Position numbers and translations under genes: made by a program
DNA from: Shewanella psychrophila
GTDB taxonomy: Bacteria; Pseudomonadota; Gammaproteobacteria; Enterobacterales; Shewanellaceae
Length of the DNA: 64,000 nt
Reading direction: 5' to 3'
Assembly (NCBI RefSeq): GCF_002005305.1
Contig: NZ_CP014782.1
Span: 1,736,001-1,800,000, forward strand
The notes under the pieces: generated by a model
What the model was told of the DNA's origin: nothing
What the model saw: the letters and a program-made list of their open reading frames with translations, nothing else
Database searches by the model: none
Shown here: one piece after another, positions 17,008 to 26,292 of the stretch
Position numbering within the stretch: position 1 is the first letter of the stretch
How the letters are laid out: each line of letters opens with the position of its first letter

Positions 17008-17868
17008 TTAGCTAGCACGTAGTGCTGCGATACGCTTCTCTAGTGGTGGATGGCTCATCATCAGTTCTGACATAGACTTCTTACCGTTAATGCCTAATGC
17101 TGACATCTGCGCAGGCATAGCACCTGTCGCGGGTCCCTGGCGTAGGCGCTCAAGGGCGGCAATCATCTTCTCTTTACCTGCTAGTTTAGCTGCACCTTCG
17201 TCAGCCTTAAACTCACGAATACGCGAGAAGTAAGCCACGATCATAGAGGCAAGAATACCGAAAAGCATGTCGAGGACGAATACTACGCCCATATAGGCGA
17301 ACATACCCAAGCCTTCACCCTCTTCATCATTGCTAGCAACGAAGTTATTGATGATACCGGCAACGACACGGGCAGCAAAGATAACAAAGGTGTTAACCAC
17401 ACCTTGAATCAGTGTCAATGTCACCATGTCGCCGTTGGCCACATGACTCACTTCGTGGGCCAATACACCTTCAATTTCATCTTGGCTCATGCCATAAAGC
17501 AGACCACTACTCACTGCAACAAGGGCATTATCTTTACTTGGCCCTGTCGCAAAAGCGTTAAGTTCTTCTGACTGATAGATAGCCACTTCCGGCATCTTTA
17601 TACCAGCTTGCTCAGCTTGGCGAGCCACAGTCTCGACTAACCAACGCTCCGTGTTGTCACGAGGTGTGGTGATGACTTCACAGCCCATGGTCTTTTTAGC
17701 CATCCACTTAGAGATGGCTAAACTAAGAAATGCACCGCCAAAACCGAAAATAGCGGCAAAAACGAGTAAGCCGCCCATGGTAGATGTATTAACACCCAGT
17801 AGTGACATCACAATTGAGGCTACGAGTAAGATTGCCATATTGGTCGCAATCAATAAAAAAATACGCAT
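17008..17868 (-). CDS. htpX: Membrane zinc metalloprotease HtpX
   Basis: The 286-aa M48 protease degrades damaged inner-membrane proteins alongside FtsH. There are two N-terminal membrane segments (about 4-24, 30-52), then the zinc motif HEVSH near 138 in VLAHEVSHVANGDMV. Two more hydrophobic segments (about 155-215) and a third zinc ligand in REFKADEGAAKLAG follow. The active site faces the cytoplasm in this family. The start has AGGAGC upstream. It is monocistronic; no clear heat-shock promoter was identified. Confidence 0.95.
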   Translation of the reverse strand: MRIFLLIATNMAILLVASIVMSLLGVNTSTMGGLLVFAAIFGFGGAFLSLAISKWMAKKTMGCEVITTPRDNTERWLVETVARQAEQAGIKMPEVAIYQSEELNAFATGPSKDNALVAVSSGLLYGMSQDEIEGVLAHEVSHVANGDMVTLTLIQGVVNTFVIFAARVVAGIINNFVASNDEEGEGLGMFAYMGVVFVLDMLFGILASMIVAYFSRIREFKADEGAAKLAGKEKMIAALERLRQGPATGAMPAQMSALGINGKKSMSELMMSHPPLEKRIAALRAS

Positions 17869-18231
17869 AAAATAAGCTCCTGTTGGGTACTTGAGTACCT
17901 GATGTTGCGTTCTAAAGACATAATATGTCCGAATGGCGAGAATTCAAGGGGAGAAAAGTAAAAAATTGTACATCTAAGCAGATTCAACTCAATTCGGACT
18001 CACTTTAAACTCGCAAAATACTAAGATCTATTGACCTTCCATAGTAAAGAAGATGCAGTCTAGGAGGCTTACATTAAGCAAAGCTTAAAACTCGGCGGCT
18101 AGCTTAAATGCGGCTGACAATAAGCATTAAACTTGGTTAATTAGATACACAGACTCCAATGAAGCACTCAAAAATGGTGGCGATAAAGACCGAATAACGA
18201 ATAGCAAACTACACTTTCTTATAAGCCAATT
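17869..18231. other. Non-coding stretch between htpX and the TctC-like gene
   Basis: These 363 bp lie between divergent genes and should carry both promoters. No motif stands out and no small gene is credible. Confidence 0.4.
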
Positions 18232-19365
18232 TTGCCGTATCAACAAATAAGTGGACTCAAATTGCCAACTATTTATCCATTAAGCGACTTACATCTTAGA
18301 TATCACTCTTTGAAAGTATGCTCACAAGGGCATCCAGGGATAAGCAGCTTTTACATCCTCAATACCTTTATTAGCCAATATTTATTAGTCATCACAGTTA
18401 TCAGCCTCTTACTGACCGGCTCTCATTTAAGCTATGCCAATACAGATGTTCAATCGGAGGCCAAACAAACCAATATCCAGTACATACATTTTCTCATCCC
18501 AGGTAGCCAAGGTGGAGGCTGGGATACGACGGCCAGAGAAACCGGAAAGGCACTGCTGTCTACAGGGCTTGTCGAACGTGTGTACTTCGAAAATTTTATC
18601 GGTGCAGGAGGTGGACGCGCATTGATAGACCTTGTCAATCATCCCAAAAAACATGCGAATACCCTGATGGTTCAATCCACTCCGCTGCTATTACGTCATC
18701 TAACCGGAGTGATTGATTTGGGTTATAGAGATATTATCCCCATTAGCATACTCATTGCCGAATACCAGGCCTTGGTTGTTCCAATTGATTCTCAATTAAA
18801 TTCAGTCGATGACCTCATCCGAGCCATCACTATTTCTCCCGTACGTAACCCCATCTTAGGCGGTTCATCACTAGGCAGCTTAGATCACGTAACATTTGCT
18901 CTCATTGCGCAAGCCGGAAACTTACCCATAGCTAAACTTCGCTACGTTCCCACAGATGGTGGCGGAGATGCCATGTTGCAATTAAGCCGTGGTGTAGGAG
19001 TAGCACTGGTCAGTGGTATTGGAGAGGTTATGGAGGCCTATCGTAACAAAGAAATAAAAATATTGGGTGTTACCAGTGAGCATAGACTCACTAACTTCCC
19101 CAATGTACCGACCTTCAAAGAGCAAGGTTTCGACGTCAAATTCGCTAACTGGCGAGGCTTCTTTGCCTCATCAACAATCTCAGCTGATAGAGTATATTAC
19201 TTCAGAAACTTACTCTATGAACTCAATCAAACGACACTCTGGACGAAAACCCGCGATGACCAAGCTTGGCAGGAGCTGTTCTTACAGGGTGATAAAATGC
19301 GTTTATTTCTATTCGAGCAAGAAAAGATGTTGAATCAGGCTCTGACGAATCTGGGAATTGAGTAA
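18232..19365 (+). CDS. TctC/Bug-type periplasmic solute-binding protein, orphan
   Basis: The 377-residue frame contains a Bug-family binding protein. A hydrophobic signal-like segment (about 50-68) precedes FLIPGSQGGGWDTTARETGK, the family's N-terminal carboxylate-binding region, and later GGSSLGSLDHVTFALIA and RYVPTDGGGDAM. These receptors feed tripartite tricarboxylate transporters, but no tctA or tctB is nearby. The frame has no ATG before the signal region; translation would need TTG (18232 or about 18310), so the start is unresolved and the 5' end may be damaged. The ligand is unknown. Confidence 0.7.
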   Translation: MPYQQISGLKLPTIYPLSDLHLRYHSLKVCSQGHPGISSFYILNTFISQYLLVITVISLLLTGSHLSYANTDVQSEAKQTNIQYIHFLIPGSQGGGWDTTARETGKALLSTGLVERVYFENFIGAGGGRALIDLVNHPKKHANTLMVQSTPLLLRHLTGVIDLGYRDIIPISILIAEYQALVVPIDSQLNSVDDLIRAITISPVRNPILGGSSLGSLDHVTFALIAQAGNLPIAKLRYVPTDGGGDAMLQLSRGVGVALVSGIGEVMEAYRNKEIKILGVTSEHRLTNFPNVPTFKEQGFDVKFANWRGFFASSTISADRVYYFRNLLYELNQTTLWTKTRDDQAWQELFLQGDKMRLFLFEQEKMLNQALTNLGIE

Positions 19366-19801
19366 TACCCAGCTCGTAAATTGCACAGACCAAGATAAGT
19401 TACCTTAACTCCCATCGAAGATGAATAAAAATTAACCTCAGCAGAGAAATGCCATAAGCCCCTTAACAGGCGATCATAATCTTTACAACTGAAACAATAA
19501 CCCAGGCTAAGAGAAAGTGTTAAGGGTCTGATGTATTCAAGTGTTAGCGCGCTCACCAATCACAACCCTCACAAAAAACAACCAAGATAAAACACAATAA
19601 AAACAATAAACCTACACAATGTAAACCCAGTCAATCAAGATTTATCAAACATAAATGACAGCAAGTTAAGCCAGGATAAAGTTTAACATTGTGCAGCAGA
19701 GTTCAACCTTGTTAGTGTGTTGAAGCAACAAAAGTTAAGACCTGAACTTACCAATCAAATAAAAAAAACTGGTCAACCAACAATATAAGAAGAGATTTCA
19801 C
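19366..19801. other. Non-coding stretch upstream of the M3 peptidase
   Basis: 436 bp, AT-rich, no credible gene or repeat. It presumably contains the promoter of the M3 peptidase gene. Confidence 0.4.
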
Positions 19802-21940
19802 ATGCGCAGAAATTTAATAACAATCGCAATAGGTATGGTATTTGTGTTGGGTGGATGTTCCGCTCAATCTGGCGATACGCCGCAAACTCAAATAAAGGCA
19901 GATATGACCACTCAACAAAATGCCGACAACGTGCTACTGCATCCCAGTCCATTGCAGGATCAGGCACCACAATTCGATAAAATAACCACCGCTGATTATC
20001 TACCTGCATTTCGTTTGGGAATGGCTCAAGATGATAAAGATATCACTAAGATCATCAATAACCCGGCCCCGGCTAGCTTCGATAATACCGTCGCGGCGAT
20101 GGAAACTTCCGGCACACTGCTAAACCGCGTATCTCGCATGTTTTTCAACCTTTCAGGCCTAATATCCGATGATGAGATGATACAGATCCAGAACACAGTA
20201 CTGCCTGAACTAACGGCCCATCAGGATAATATCTATCTCAATCGAGACCTATTTGCCCGTATCGAAATAATTTACCAAGATAAAGACACACTAAAAGGTG
20301 AGCAGAAGCGCCTTACCGAACTCTATTACAACAATTTCCTGCGTGCAGGAGCCAAGCTCTCTGTGGGAGATCAAGCTAAGATACGAGACATCAATACATC
20401 TCTGGCCAAAACCGGCGCCGACTTCTCGCAAAATGTTTTAAAGTCGTTTAAAAATGATGTGATTCTCGTCACCGATAAGAACCAACTTAGCGGTTTATCC
20501 GCCGATGAAATTGCCTCACTCGCCGCAGCCGCTAAATCCACTGGCAGAGAGGGTTATATGATAACCCTGGTTAATACCACCAGACAGCCCATACTTGCCA
20601 ATTTGAACAACCGCGAGCTTCGCCAGAGGATATGGGAGGCATCCGCAAACCGAGCCATGGATACTAATGGTCCCTTAGCCGTAAAGCTTGCAACGCTGCG
20701 GGCTGAGAAAGCTGCACTGCTTGGTTATCCGACATGGGCTGCTTATACCGTTGCCGATCAGATGGCCAAGACCCCCGATGCAGTGTTCGATATTCTCGAT
20801 GATCTTGTGCCTAAGGCCGTCGCCAAGGCTGAAATTGAAGCTAATGACATACGTAATGAAATGGCCAGAGAGGGGGTCAGTTTTGAGCTGCAACCTTGGG
20901 ACTGGGCTTTTTATGCCGAAAAGGTCCGTCAGCAGAAGTACAGCCTTGATGAAAGCCAGATTAAGCCTTACTTCGAGTTTAACCGGGTATTGAAAGATGG
21001 GCTATTCTACGCCATGAATCGACTCTACGGCATAGACATCAAGCCCCGTACAGACCTTCCCGTGTGGCAGGAAGACGTAATGGCATTCGAAGTGTTTAAC
21101 AAAGACGGTAGCTCTATCGGCCTCTTCTATCTCGACCCCTATGCGCGTCCAGGTAAGAATGGCGGCGCCTGGATGGATGAATTTGTCACACAATCTGGAC
21201 TATTAGGTACTCATCCTGTGGTGTACAACGCACTGAATATCCCTAAACCCGCAGCAGGTAAACCAACTCTGATGACCTTCGATGAGGTCACCACCATGTT
21301 CCATGAGTTTGGTCACGCTGTTCATGGCCTATTCTCCGAAGTGAAGTACCCCAGTATCGCAGGAACCGCTACGGCTCGAGACTTCGTCGAGTTCCCCTCT
21401 CAGTTTAACGAAGACTGGGACATCAACCCTGAGGTGATCGCCCACTATGCCAAGCACTATCAGACCGGTGAGCCCATCCCAGCCAAGCTGTTAAACAAGA
21501 TCCTTAAGTCCCACAAGTTTAATCAGGGCCATGACACCACAGAATATCTTGCCGCCGCTATCTTAGATATGGAGTGGCACTCAATAGCACCCGGCACGCG
21601 TATCGATAATGTTGAAGAATTTGAACATAAAGTATTAGCCAAACACGGTATAGACTACGCGCCAGTGCCCCCCAGATACAAGACCAGCTATTTCAGCCAC
21701 AGTTTCGGCGGCGGATATTCGGCTGGTTACTATGCCTACCTGTGGACGGAAGTGTTGGCTGCCGACGCCTTCTCCTACATGGATACAACGGGCGGCTTGA
21801 CTCTAGAAAATGGTAACAAATACCGCGAAGCCATCTTATCCAAGGGAAATAGCCAAGATTTGATGGGAGATTATATGCATTTCAGGGGGAATAAACCGAC
21901 CACTGACGCCCTACTCAAGCGCAGGGGGTTGAAGGACTAA
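19802..21940 (+). CDS. dcp: M3 family dipeptidyl carboxypeptidase, lipoprotein form
   Basis: The 712-aa zinc peptidase has an N-terminal lipoprotein signal (VFVLGGCSAQ, lipobox Cys about 19), so it should be tethered in the periplasm. The catalytic M3 motif is FHEFGHAVHGLF (HEXXH) near 505, with a downstream glutamate in FVEFPSQFNEDW. Dcp removes C-terminal dipeptides; oligopeptidase A (PrlC) is a related alternative but is cytoplasmic, which the signal argues against. The spacer AAGAGATTTCAC precedes the ATG. It stands alone, followed by a hairpin. Confidence 0.9.
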   Translation: MRRNLITIAIGMVFVLGGCSAQSGDTPQTQIKADMTTQQNADNVLLHPSPLQDQAPQFDKITTADYLPAFRLGMAQDDKDITKIINNPAPASFDNTVAAMETSGTLLNRVSRMFFNLSGLISDDEMIQIQNTVLPELTAHQDNIYLNRDLFARIEIIYQDKDTLKGEQKRLTELYYNNFLRAGAKLSVGDQAKIRDINTSLAKTGADFSQNVLKSFKNDVILVTDKNQLSGLSADEIASLAAAAKSTGREGYMITLVNTTRQPILANLNNRELRQRIWEASANRAMDTNGPLAVKLATLRAEKAALLGYPTWAAYTVADQMAKTPDAVFDILDDLVPKAVAKAEIEANDIRNEMAREGVSFELQPWDWAFYAEKVRQQKYSLDESQIKPYFEFNRVLKDGLFYAMNRLYGIDIKPRTDLPVWQEDVMAFEVFNKDGSSIGLFYLDPYARPGKNGGAWMDEFVTQSGLLGTHPVVYNALNIPKPAAGKPTLMTFDEVTTMFHEFGHAVHGLFSEVKYPSIAGTATARDFVEFPSQFNEDWDINPEVIAHYAKHYQTGEPIPAKLLNKILKSHKFNQGHDTTEYLAAAILDMEWHSIAPGTRIDNVEEFEHKVLAKHGIDYAPVPPRYKTSYFSHSFGGGYSAGYYAYLWTEVLAADAFSYMDTTGGLTLENGNKYREAILSKGNSQDLMGDYMHFRGNKPTTDALLKRRGLKD

Positions 21941-21960
21941 CAGACCAGCCAGTGTGAATT

Positions 21961-21988
21961 ATTAGCCCTGATGAAATTCAGGGCTAAT
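21961..21988 (+). terminator. Hairpin after the M3 peptidase gene
   Basis: ATTAGCCCTGA pairs with TCAGGGCTAAT in an 11-bp stem, 20 bp past the stop. No T-run follows on either strand, so it may stabilise or end the transcript without being a classical intrinsic terminator. Confidence 0.5.
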
Positions 21989-22060
21989 ATAAGGGGTATT
22001 AGATTAAGACAAAACCTAAGCAGAACTAGCAATCAGGAGCTTCTATGGAACCAAAACCTT

Positions 22061-22756
22061 CTATGCAAGCAAAGCTGTCAGGCTCAGGTGTTCAGCAGCA
22101 GCTTTAGCTGAAACCTCACTAAGATAAGGCACCATGCCTAAACAAGGAGAAGGCATGAGCTGATGCAAACTGGCAAGGTTTTCATCCAGGCAGCTGGTCT
22201 GAGGCTCCACGATATTAGCGACCCAACCCGCAACGGTTAGCCCATCGGCTATGATGGCTTCATGTGTCAGTACTGCGTGATTTAAACAGCCTAGCTTCAC
22301 TCCCACCACTAAAATCACCGGCATATTTATGTCCTGTACAACTTCAGAAAGAAATTGTCCCTCCCCCAGAGGCAGACGCCAGCCTCCCGCACCTTCGATG
22401 AGGCAAACATCAGTCTCATTGAGTTCAGCAGCAACTAAGCTTTGCTGTATTTTAGCCTGTATTGTACCGGGACTAATGTCGACTCCAGCCTGTGACGCTG
22501 CAATATGCGGCGCAATCGCAGGTAAAAACGAGAGGGGATTAACCAATTCATATTCCAACGCGATACTGGACTGCTCAATAAGCGCCAATGCATCACAATT
22601 TCTCAATCCAAGCTCAGTCTGCTCACAACCCGAGGCTACAGGCTTAAGCCCTAAGGTGCGGCCATAAGCTTGGCTTTGTCCCATTTTATACAAGAGCGCC
22701 GATGTGACTAAGGTTTTACCGCTATCTGTGTCTGTACCTGTGACGAAATAATTCAT
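22061..22756 (-). CDS. bioD: Dethiobiotin synthetase
   Basis: The 231-aa ATP-dependent enzyme closes the ureido ring of dethiobiotin from diaminopelargonate and CO2. The P-loop FVTGTDTDSGKTLVTSALL is at the N-terminus, with GLKPVASGC and the EGAGGWRLPLG segment further in. It is the last gene of bioB-bioF-bioC-bioD. A 266-bp repeat element separates it from bioC and ends 11 bp before the bioD ATG, so TAAGG next to the element end must serve as ribosome binding site. Expression may depend on read-through of the element. Confidence 0.93.
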   Translation of the reverse strand: MNYFVTGTDTDSGKTLVTSALLYKMGQSQAYGRTLGLKPVASGCEQTELGLRNCDALALIEQSSIALEYELVNPLSFLPAIAPHIAASQAGVDISPGTIQAKIQQSLVAAELNETDVCLIEGAGGWRLPLGEGQFLSEVVQDINMPVILVVGVKLGCLNHAVLTHEAIIADGLTVAGWVANIVEPQTSCLDENLASLHQLMPSPCLGMVPYLSEVSAKAAAEHLSLTALLA

Positions 22757-22767
22757 GGGTTAACCTT

Positions 22768-23033
22768 ATACCAGTTGCAATAATTATCTGACCATTCAGC
22801 GGGAGTTCAAAGCGCTGTAGGCAAGGCTGGGGGTTGAAGCTAATAGTTATTCTATATCTAGAGCCACAAACGCAGCATAAAGTGCTTTGAAGCCCGCACG
22901 ATGTGAGCGACTCAGGATTTCCACTTCTGCTTTGTATTGATTTAAAAGGGAGTAACCATTTCCTCATCAATGCGTCTTGAATTGAAAGCCCTGTGGCACT
23001 CTGAATTGATTACATACTTATTTCAATTGGTAT
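22768..23033. mobile_element. About 266-bp MITE-like repeat, family 2, copy 2, between bioD and bioC
   Basis: The ends ATACCAGTTGCAATAATTAT and (reverse complement) ATACCAATTGAAATAAGTAT form imperfect inverted repeats. The element aligns in inverted orientation with 14406-14668. The bioC frame ends inside it: the last codons and the TAA stop (23010-23012) come from the element terminus. The other end lies 11 bp from bioD. No coding potential is seen inside. Confidence 0.75.
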
Positions 23034-23834
23034 TCGTTTCTTAGCTGAAATAGTAGCAATTTGATAAGTCAGCGGAAGCCCTTGGGGAGTTCGGCTTAGT
23101 TCTGCTATTGCCAATAACTTTTTCCAATCGCCTCTGCCGCGGATCCCATGGCTTGGCTTGTTATTAGCATTGGCATGAATAGAGGCTCCAACACCTTTAA
23201 TGGAATAGAGTAACGACTTCAGATCGGCAAAATAAACGCTAATAGCCGTCGTCTCAAACGACATAATTTGCCACAGTTCCCGATCAAAATGACTCAGGAT
23301 CTCCTCCATCGACCTGAATGCATTCACCCTAAAACCTAACTCTGAAAGCTCAAGTAAGCTGTCTTGGGTAACAATCGCCAAATGATACTCGCCCCCGGAT
23401 TTGAGTACCCGAGCCGTCTCGTTTAAGCTACTGGAAAGATCGCCGCACCACTGTAAAGCTAGATTAGAATAGGCACTGTCTATGGTGTTATCAGGCAGAG
23501 GAATTAATTCGGCATTGGCGCAGACCGTTTGATAGTTGGGAAAATCTAGCTTCACCTGCTCGAGCATGCCTTGAGCGATATCTAATGCTATCACCTGCTT
23601 GACTGATTCAAACTGACTGAAATCAGTCCCAGGGCCTGCACCTATGTCTAACAAGACCCTGCCAGGGTCCATTGACTCGAAAAGCTGTATGCAGGAGAGT
23701 TTCTGAACTCTATCGTGTTCGTGGTAATGCTTGGCCGCTGCCGAAAATCGTTGAGCAACAGTTTGATCATTAACGCTTTGTGCTACCCTTTTGTTCACTA
23801 CTTCGGGCTCCTTCATATTACGACTGATGTTCAC
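23010..23834 (-). CDS. bioC: Malonyl-ACP O-methyltransferase
   Basis: The 274-residue SAM methyltransferase begins biotin synthesis by methylating malonyl-ACP, disguising it for fatty-acid chain extension. Motif I is LLDIGAGPGTDFSQF near 78, followed by VIALDIAQGML and YSNLALQWCGDL. The frame opens with GTG 23834; ATG 23816 (MKEPEVV) is an alternative, neither with a strong ribosome binding site. The final residues IPIEISM are encoded by the inserted repeat element, so the native C-terminus was probably replaced. The catalytic core is intact. Confidence 0.88.
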   Translation of the reverse strand: MNISRNMKEPEVVNKRVAQSVNDQTVAQRFSAAAKHYHEHDRVQKLSCIQLFESMDPGRVLLDIGAGPGTDFSQFESVKQVIALDIAQGMLEQVKLDFPNYQTVCANAELIPLPDNTIDSAYSNLALQWCGDLSSSLNETARVLKSGGEYHLAIVTQDSLLELSELGFRVNAFRSMEEILSHFDRELWQIMSFETTAISVYFADLKSLLYSIKGVGASIHANANNKPSHGIRGRGDWKKLLAIAELSRTPQGLPLTYQIATISAKKRIPIEISM

Positions 23835-23906
23835 TACTTATTTCAATTACAGGTGTTAACTACTGGCATCTGACATCATATTTAATATGAGCATAGATGT
23901 TTAATA

Positions 23907-25073
23907 TTAAGCTAACGTTGTGCTCAATCCATCCACTAATCTGTCGATATCATCACGCGTATGCATAGCCGTGATAGTCATTCGCAGTCGCGCAGAGCCT
24001 TTAGGCACAGTAGGAGGCCGAATGGCCCCGACCCAAAGCCCTAGCTCCTTGAGCCTATCGGCAACAAGTAGTGTGGTGTCAATATCACCTAGCACTAGAG
24101 GCTGAATTGCCGTGGAGGAATCGGATAATTTAATGCCAGCATGCTCACATTGCTGCCTAAAATAACTGATGTTATCGATGAGTCTATGAACCAGAGAAAG
24201 ATCCGTATCAATTAAATCTACCGCCGCTAAAGCAACACAAGCATTCACCGGTGAGATGGCGGTCGAGTAGATATACTCTCTGGCATTGGAGACCAGAAAA
24301 TCGACCACCTGTTGACTGGCTAAGATAGCCGCGCCTTGACAGCCTAAAGCCTTACCAAAGGTCACCACCTGTATATCGGCAATCTTAGCATCGACTAATG
24401 GCGGCGTTTGTACCCCAAAACCATGGGCATCATCGACAATCATACTGACATTATTCTGCTTACAGAGCCTAGACAATGATAAGAGCGGTGCTATATCACC
24501 GTCCATGCTAAAAATACTTTCGGTGATCAAGGCCGTGGGGACTTGTTTGTTCATTATGCGCTGGGCGCTCGCGACATCATTGTGCAAGAATCGCTTCAAC
24601 TGAACCTGGCAGTCTCTTAAACCATCGATGACAGAAGCATGCATCAGCTTATCTGCCATCACAGTATCGCTTGAGTCGAACAGGGTCTTCATCAATGCCA
24701 TATTAGCACTGAAACCCGAGCAAAATAACAAGGCCGCCTCGTGCCCAGTGATCTTGCAGAGCCTCTGCTCCAATGCTAAATGAGCCTGGCTGTAACCCGT
24801 CACTAAAGGTGAAGATCCACTGCCGACACCGTATTGTTTACTGGCATGACACATGGCATCGATTAGCGCTTTCGAGCGAGATAAACCAAGATAGTCGTTA
24901 CTGCTAAAATTCAGGTAATGCTTACCCTTTAGCCTGAAGGATAATTGGTCTGGCAGTTCAATATTTGGCTCATCAGGTAAGCTTGCAGAGATAGCATGCC
25001 TGCGCCGCAGCAAGCCTTGGCGTTCAAGTTGGGCCTGAGTCTTTTCAATCTTATCAAGCAGAGCAGTGCTCAT
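23907..25073 (-). CDS. bioF: 8-amino-7-oxononanoate synthase
   Basis: The 388-aa PLP enzyme condenses pimeloyl-ACP (or CoA) with L-alanine. Family motifs are NFSSNDYLGLSRSKALI, GSGSSPLVTGY, ALLFCSGFSANMAL, MIVDDAHGFGV and the PLP-lysine region VVTFGKALGCQGAAIL. It follows bioB by 44 bp and precedes bioC by 72 bp on the same strand. Full length for the family, no oddity. Confidence 0.95.
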   Translation of the reverse strand: MSTALLDKIEKTQAQLERQGLLRRRHAISASLPDEPNIELPDQLSFRLKGKHYLNFSSNDYLGLSRSKALIDAMCHASKQYGVGSGSSPLVTGYSQAHLALEQRLCKITGHEAALLFCSGFSANMALMKTLFDSSDTVMADKLMHASVIDGLRDCQVQLKRFLHNDVASAQRIMNKQVPTALITESIFSMDGDIAPLLSLSRLCKQNNVSMIVDDAHGFGVQTPPLVDAKIADIQVVTFGKALGCQGAAILASQQVVDFLVSNAREYIYSTAISPVNACVALAAVDLIDTDLSLVHRLIDNISYFRQQCEHAGIKLSDSSTAIQPLVLGDIDTTLLVADRLKELGLWVGAIRPPTVPKGSARLRMTITAMHTRDDIDRLVDGLSTTLA

Positions 25074-25117
25074 AGCACTTGCTCACACGACAGTCGATTC
25101 AGAGCATTCATCTTAAT

Positions 25118-26182
25118 TTATAACGCTGCTGCATCATAGAAGGCAGAACTCTGTTTGTCTCTGATCGCGTTCGCCTTAGCGGTTGCCTTGGCAAACACGG
25201 CTTTATCGTCTTCTACCGTGGCGTACTTGCCTTGCTCTGGATGTAAACCTAGACGCTTAAACAGTGTCATATCTTCATTTTCTTCTGGGTTATTGGTGGT
25301 TAATAGCTTGCAACCATAGAAGATAGAGTTAGCCCCTGCGAAGAAACACATAGCCTGCATCTCATCAGACATCTTCTCACGACCCGCCGACAGACGAACT
25401 CTTGAATAAGGCATTAAGATCCGCGCCACGGCAATGGTGCGAACAAATACTAAGGGGTCTAAGTCGTCAATATTCTCAAACGGTGTACCGGCAACTTTAA
25501 CCAGCATATTAATCGGTACGGAATCAGGATGCTGCTCCATGTTCGCTAGCTGTTGCAACAAACCACTACGATCGCTCGCCTGTTCGCCCATGCCGACGAT
25601 ACCGCCGGAACAAACCTTCATCCCAGCAGCGCGGACATTAGACAAGGTATCAAGTCTGTCTTGATAAGTACGGGTAGTAATAATGTCGCCATAATACTCG
25701 GGAGAGGTATCCAGATTATGGTTATAATAGTCAAGTCCAGCCTCGGCAAGCTCGCCGGCTTGTTCAGGAGAAAGCATGCCTAAGGTCATACAGGTCTCCA
25801 TACCCATGCCTTTTACTTCGCTAACCATGTCTTTCAGGTAAGGCATGTCTCTTGGGTGTGGATTACGCCATGCCGCGCCCATACAAAAACGAGAAGCCCC
25901 AGCCGCCTTGGCGCTACGAGCCTCGGTCAATACCTTATCAATCTCGATTAAGCGCTCTTTCTCCAGACCCGTATCGTAACGGGCACTCTGGGGGCAATAT
26001 TTGCAATCTTCTGGACAAGCACCTGTTTTAATCGACAATAATCGGCTGATCTGCACCTCATTTGGATCGTAGACCTGACGATGTAATGAATGCGCCTTAA
26101 ACAGTAGGTCATTCATAGGCAAAGCAAAAAGAGCTTCAATTTCATCACGTTGCCAATCATAGCGCAGCTGTATATCCGACAT
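25118..26182 (-). CDS. bioB: Biotin synthase, radical SAM
   Basis: The 354-aa radical SAM enzyme inserts sulfur into dethiobiotin. The 4Fe-4S site is KTGACPEDCKYCPQSARY (CxxxCxxC, near 53). Downstream are YYNHNLDTSPEYYGDI, GGIVGMGE and the GANSIFYGCKLLTT segment near the auxiliary 2Fe-2S cluster. It leads bioBFCD and is divergent from bioA, with a 110-bp shared control region holding a BirA-like operator. Confidence 0.96.
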   Translation of the reverse strand: MSDIQLRYDWQRDEIEALFALPMNDLLFKAHSLHRQVYDPNEVQISRLLSIKTGACPEDCKYCPQSARYDTGLEKERLIEIDKVLTEARSAKAAGASRFCMGAAWRNPHPRDMPYLKDMVSEVKGMGMETCMTLGMLSPEQAGELAEAGLDYYNHNLDTSPEYYGDIITTRTYQDRLDTLSNVRAAGMKVCSGGIVGMGEQASDRSGLLQQLANMEQHPDSVPINMLVKVAGTPFENIDDLDPLVFVRTIAVARILMPYSRVRLSAGREKMSDEMQAMCFFAGANSIFYGCKLLTTNNPEENEDMTLFKRLGLHPEQGKYATVEDDKAVFAKATAKANAIRDKQSSAFYDAAAL

Positions 26183-26248
26183 TTAACTTACCCTTTTTAC
26201 TCAATATAATTTGTTTTTATCTTGCCTAGGATACCTGCAGGTCGTAAT

Positions 26249-26281
26249 CTGTCAACGCCAACCAGTCAAACAGGTTTACTA
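26249..26281. promoter_or_regulatory. Probable BirA operator between bioB and bioA
   Basis: CTGTCAAC and GTTTACTA flank a 16-bp spacer, resembling the divided BirA operator (TTGTAAAC-N14-16-GTTTACAA type). It sits in the divergent bioB/bioA promoter region, 12 bp before the bioA ATG. Left-half agreement is only partial. Confidence 0.5.
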
Positions 26282-26292
26282 ACGGTCAATAT

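Noticed and set aside
22722..22970. 82-aa frame on the minus strand
   Set aside because: It lies inside family-2 MITE copy 2 and the bioD start; it is the counterpart of the frame in copy 1.
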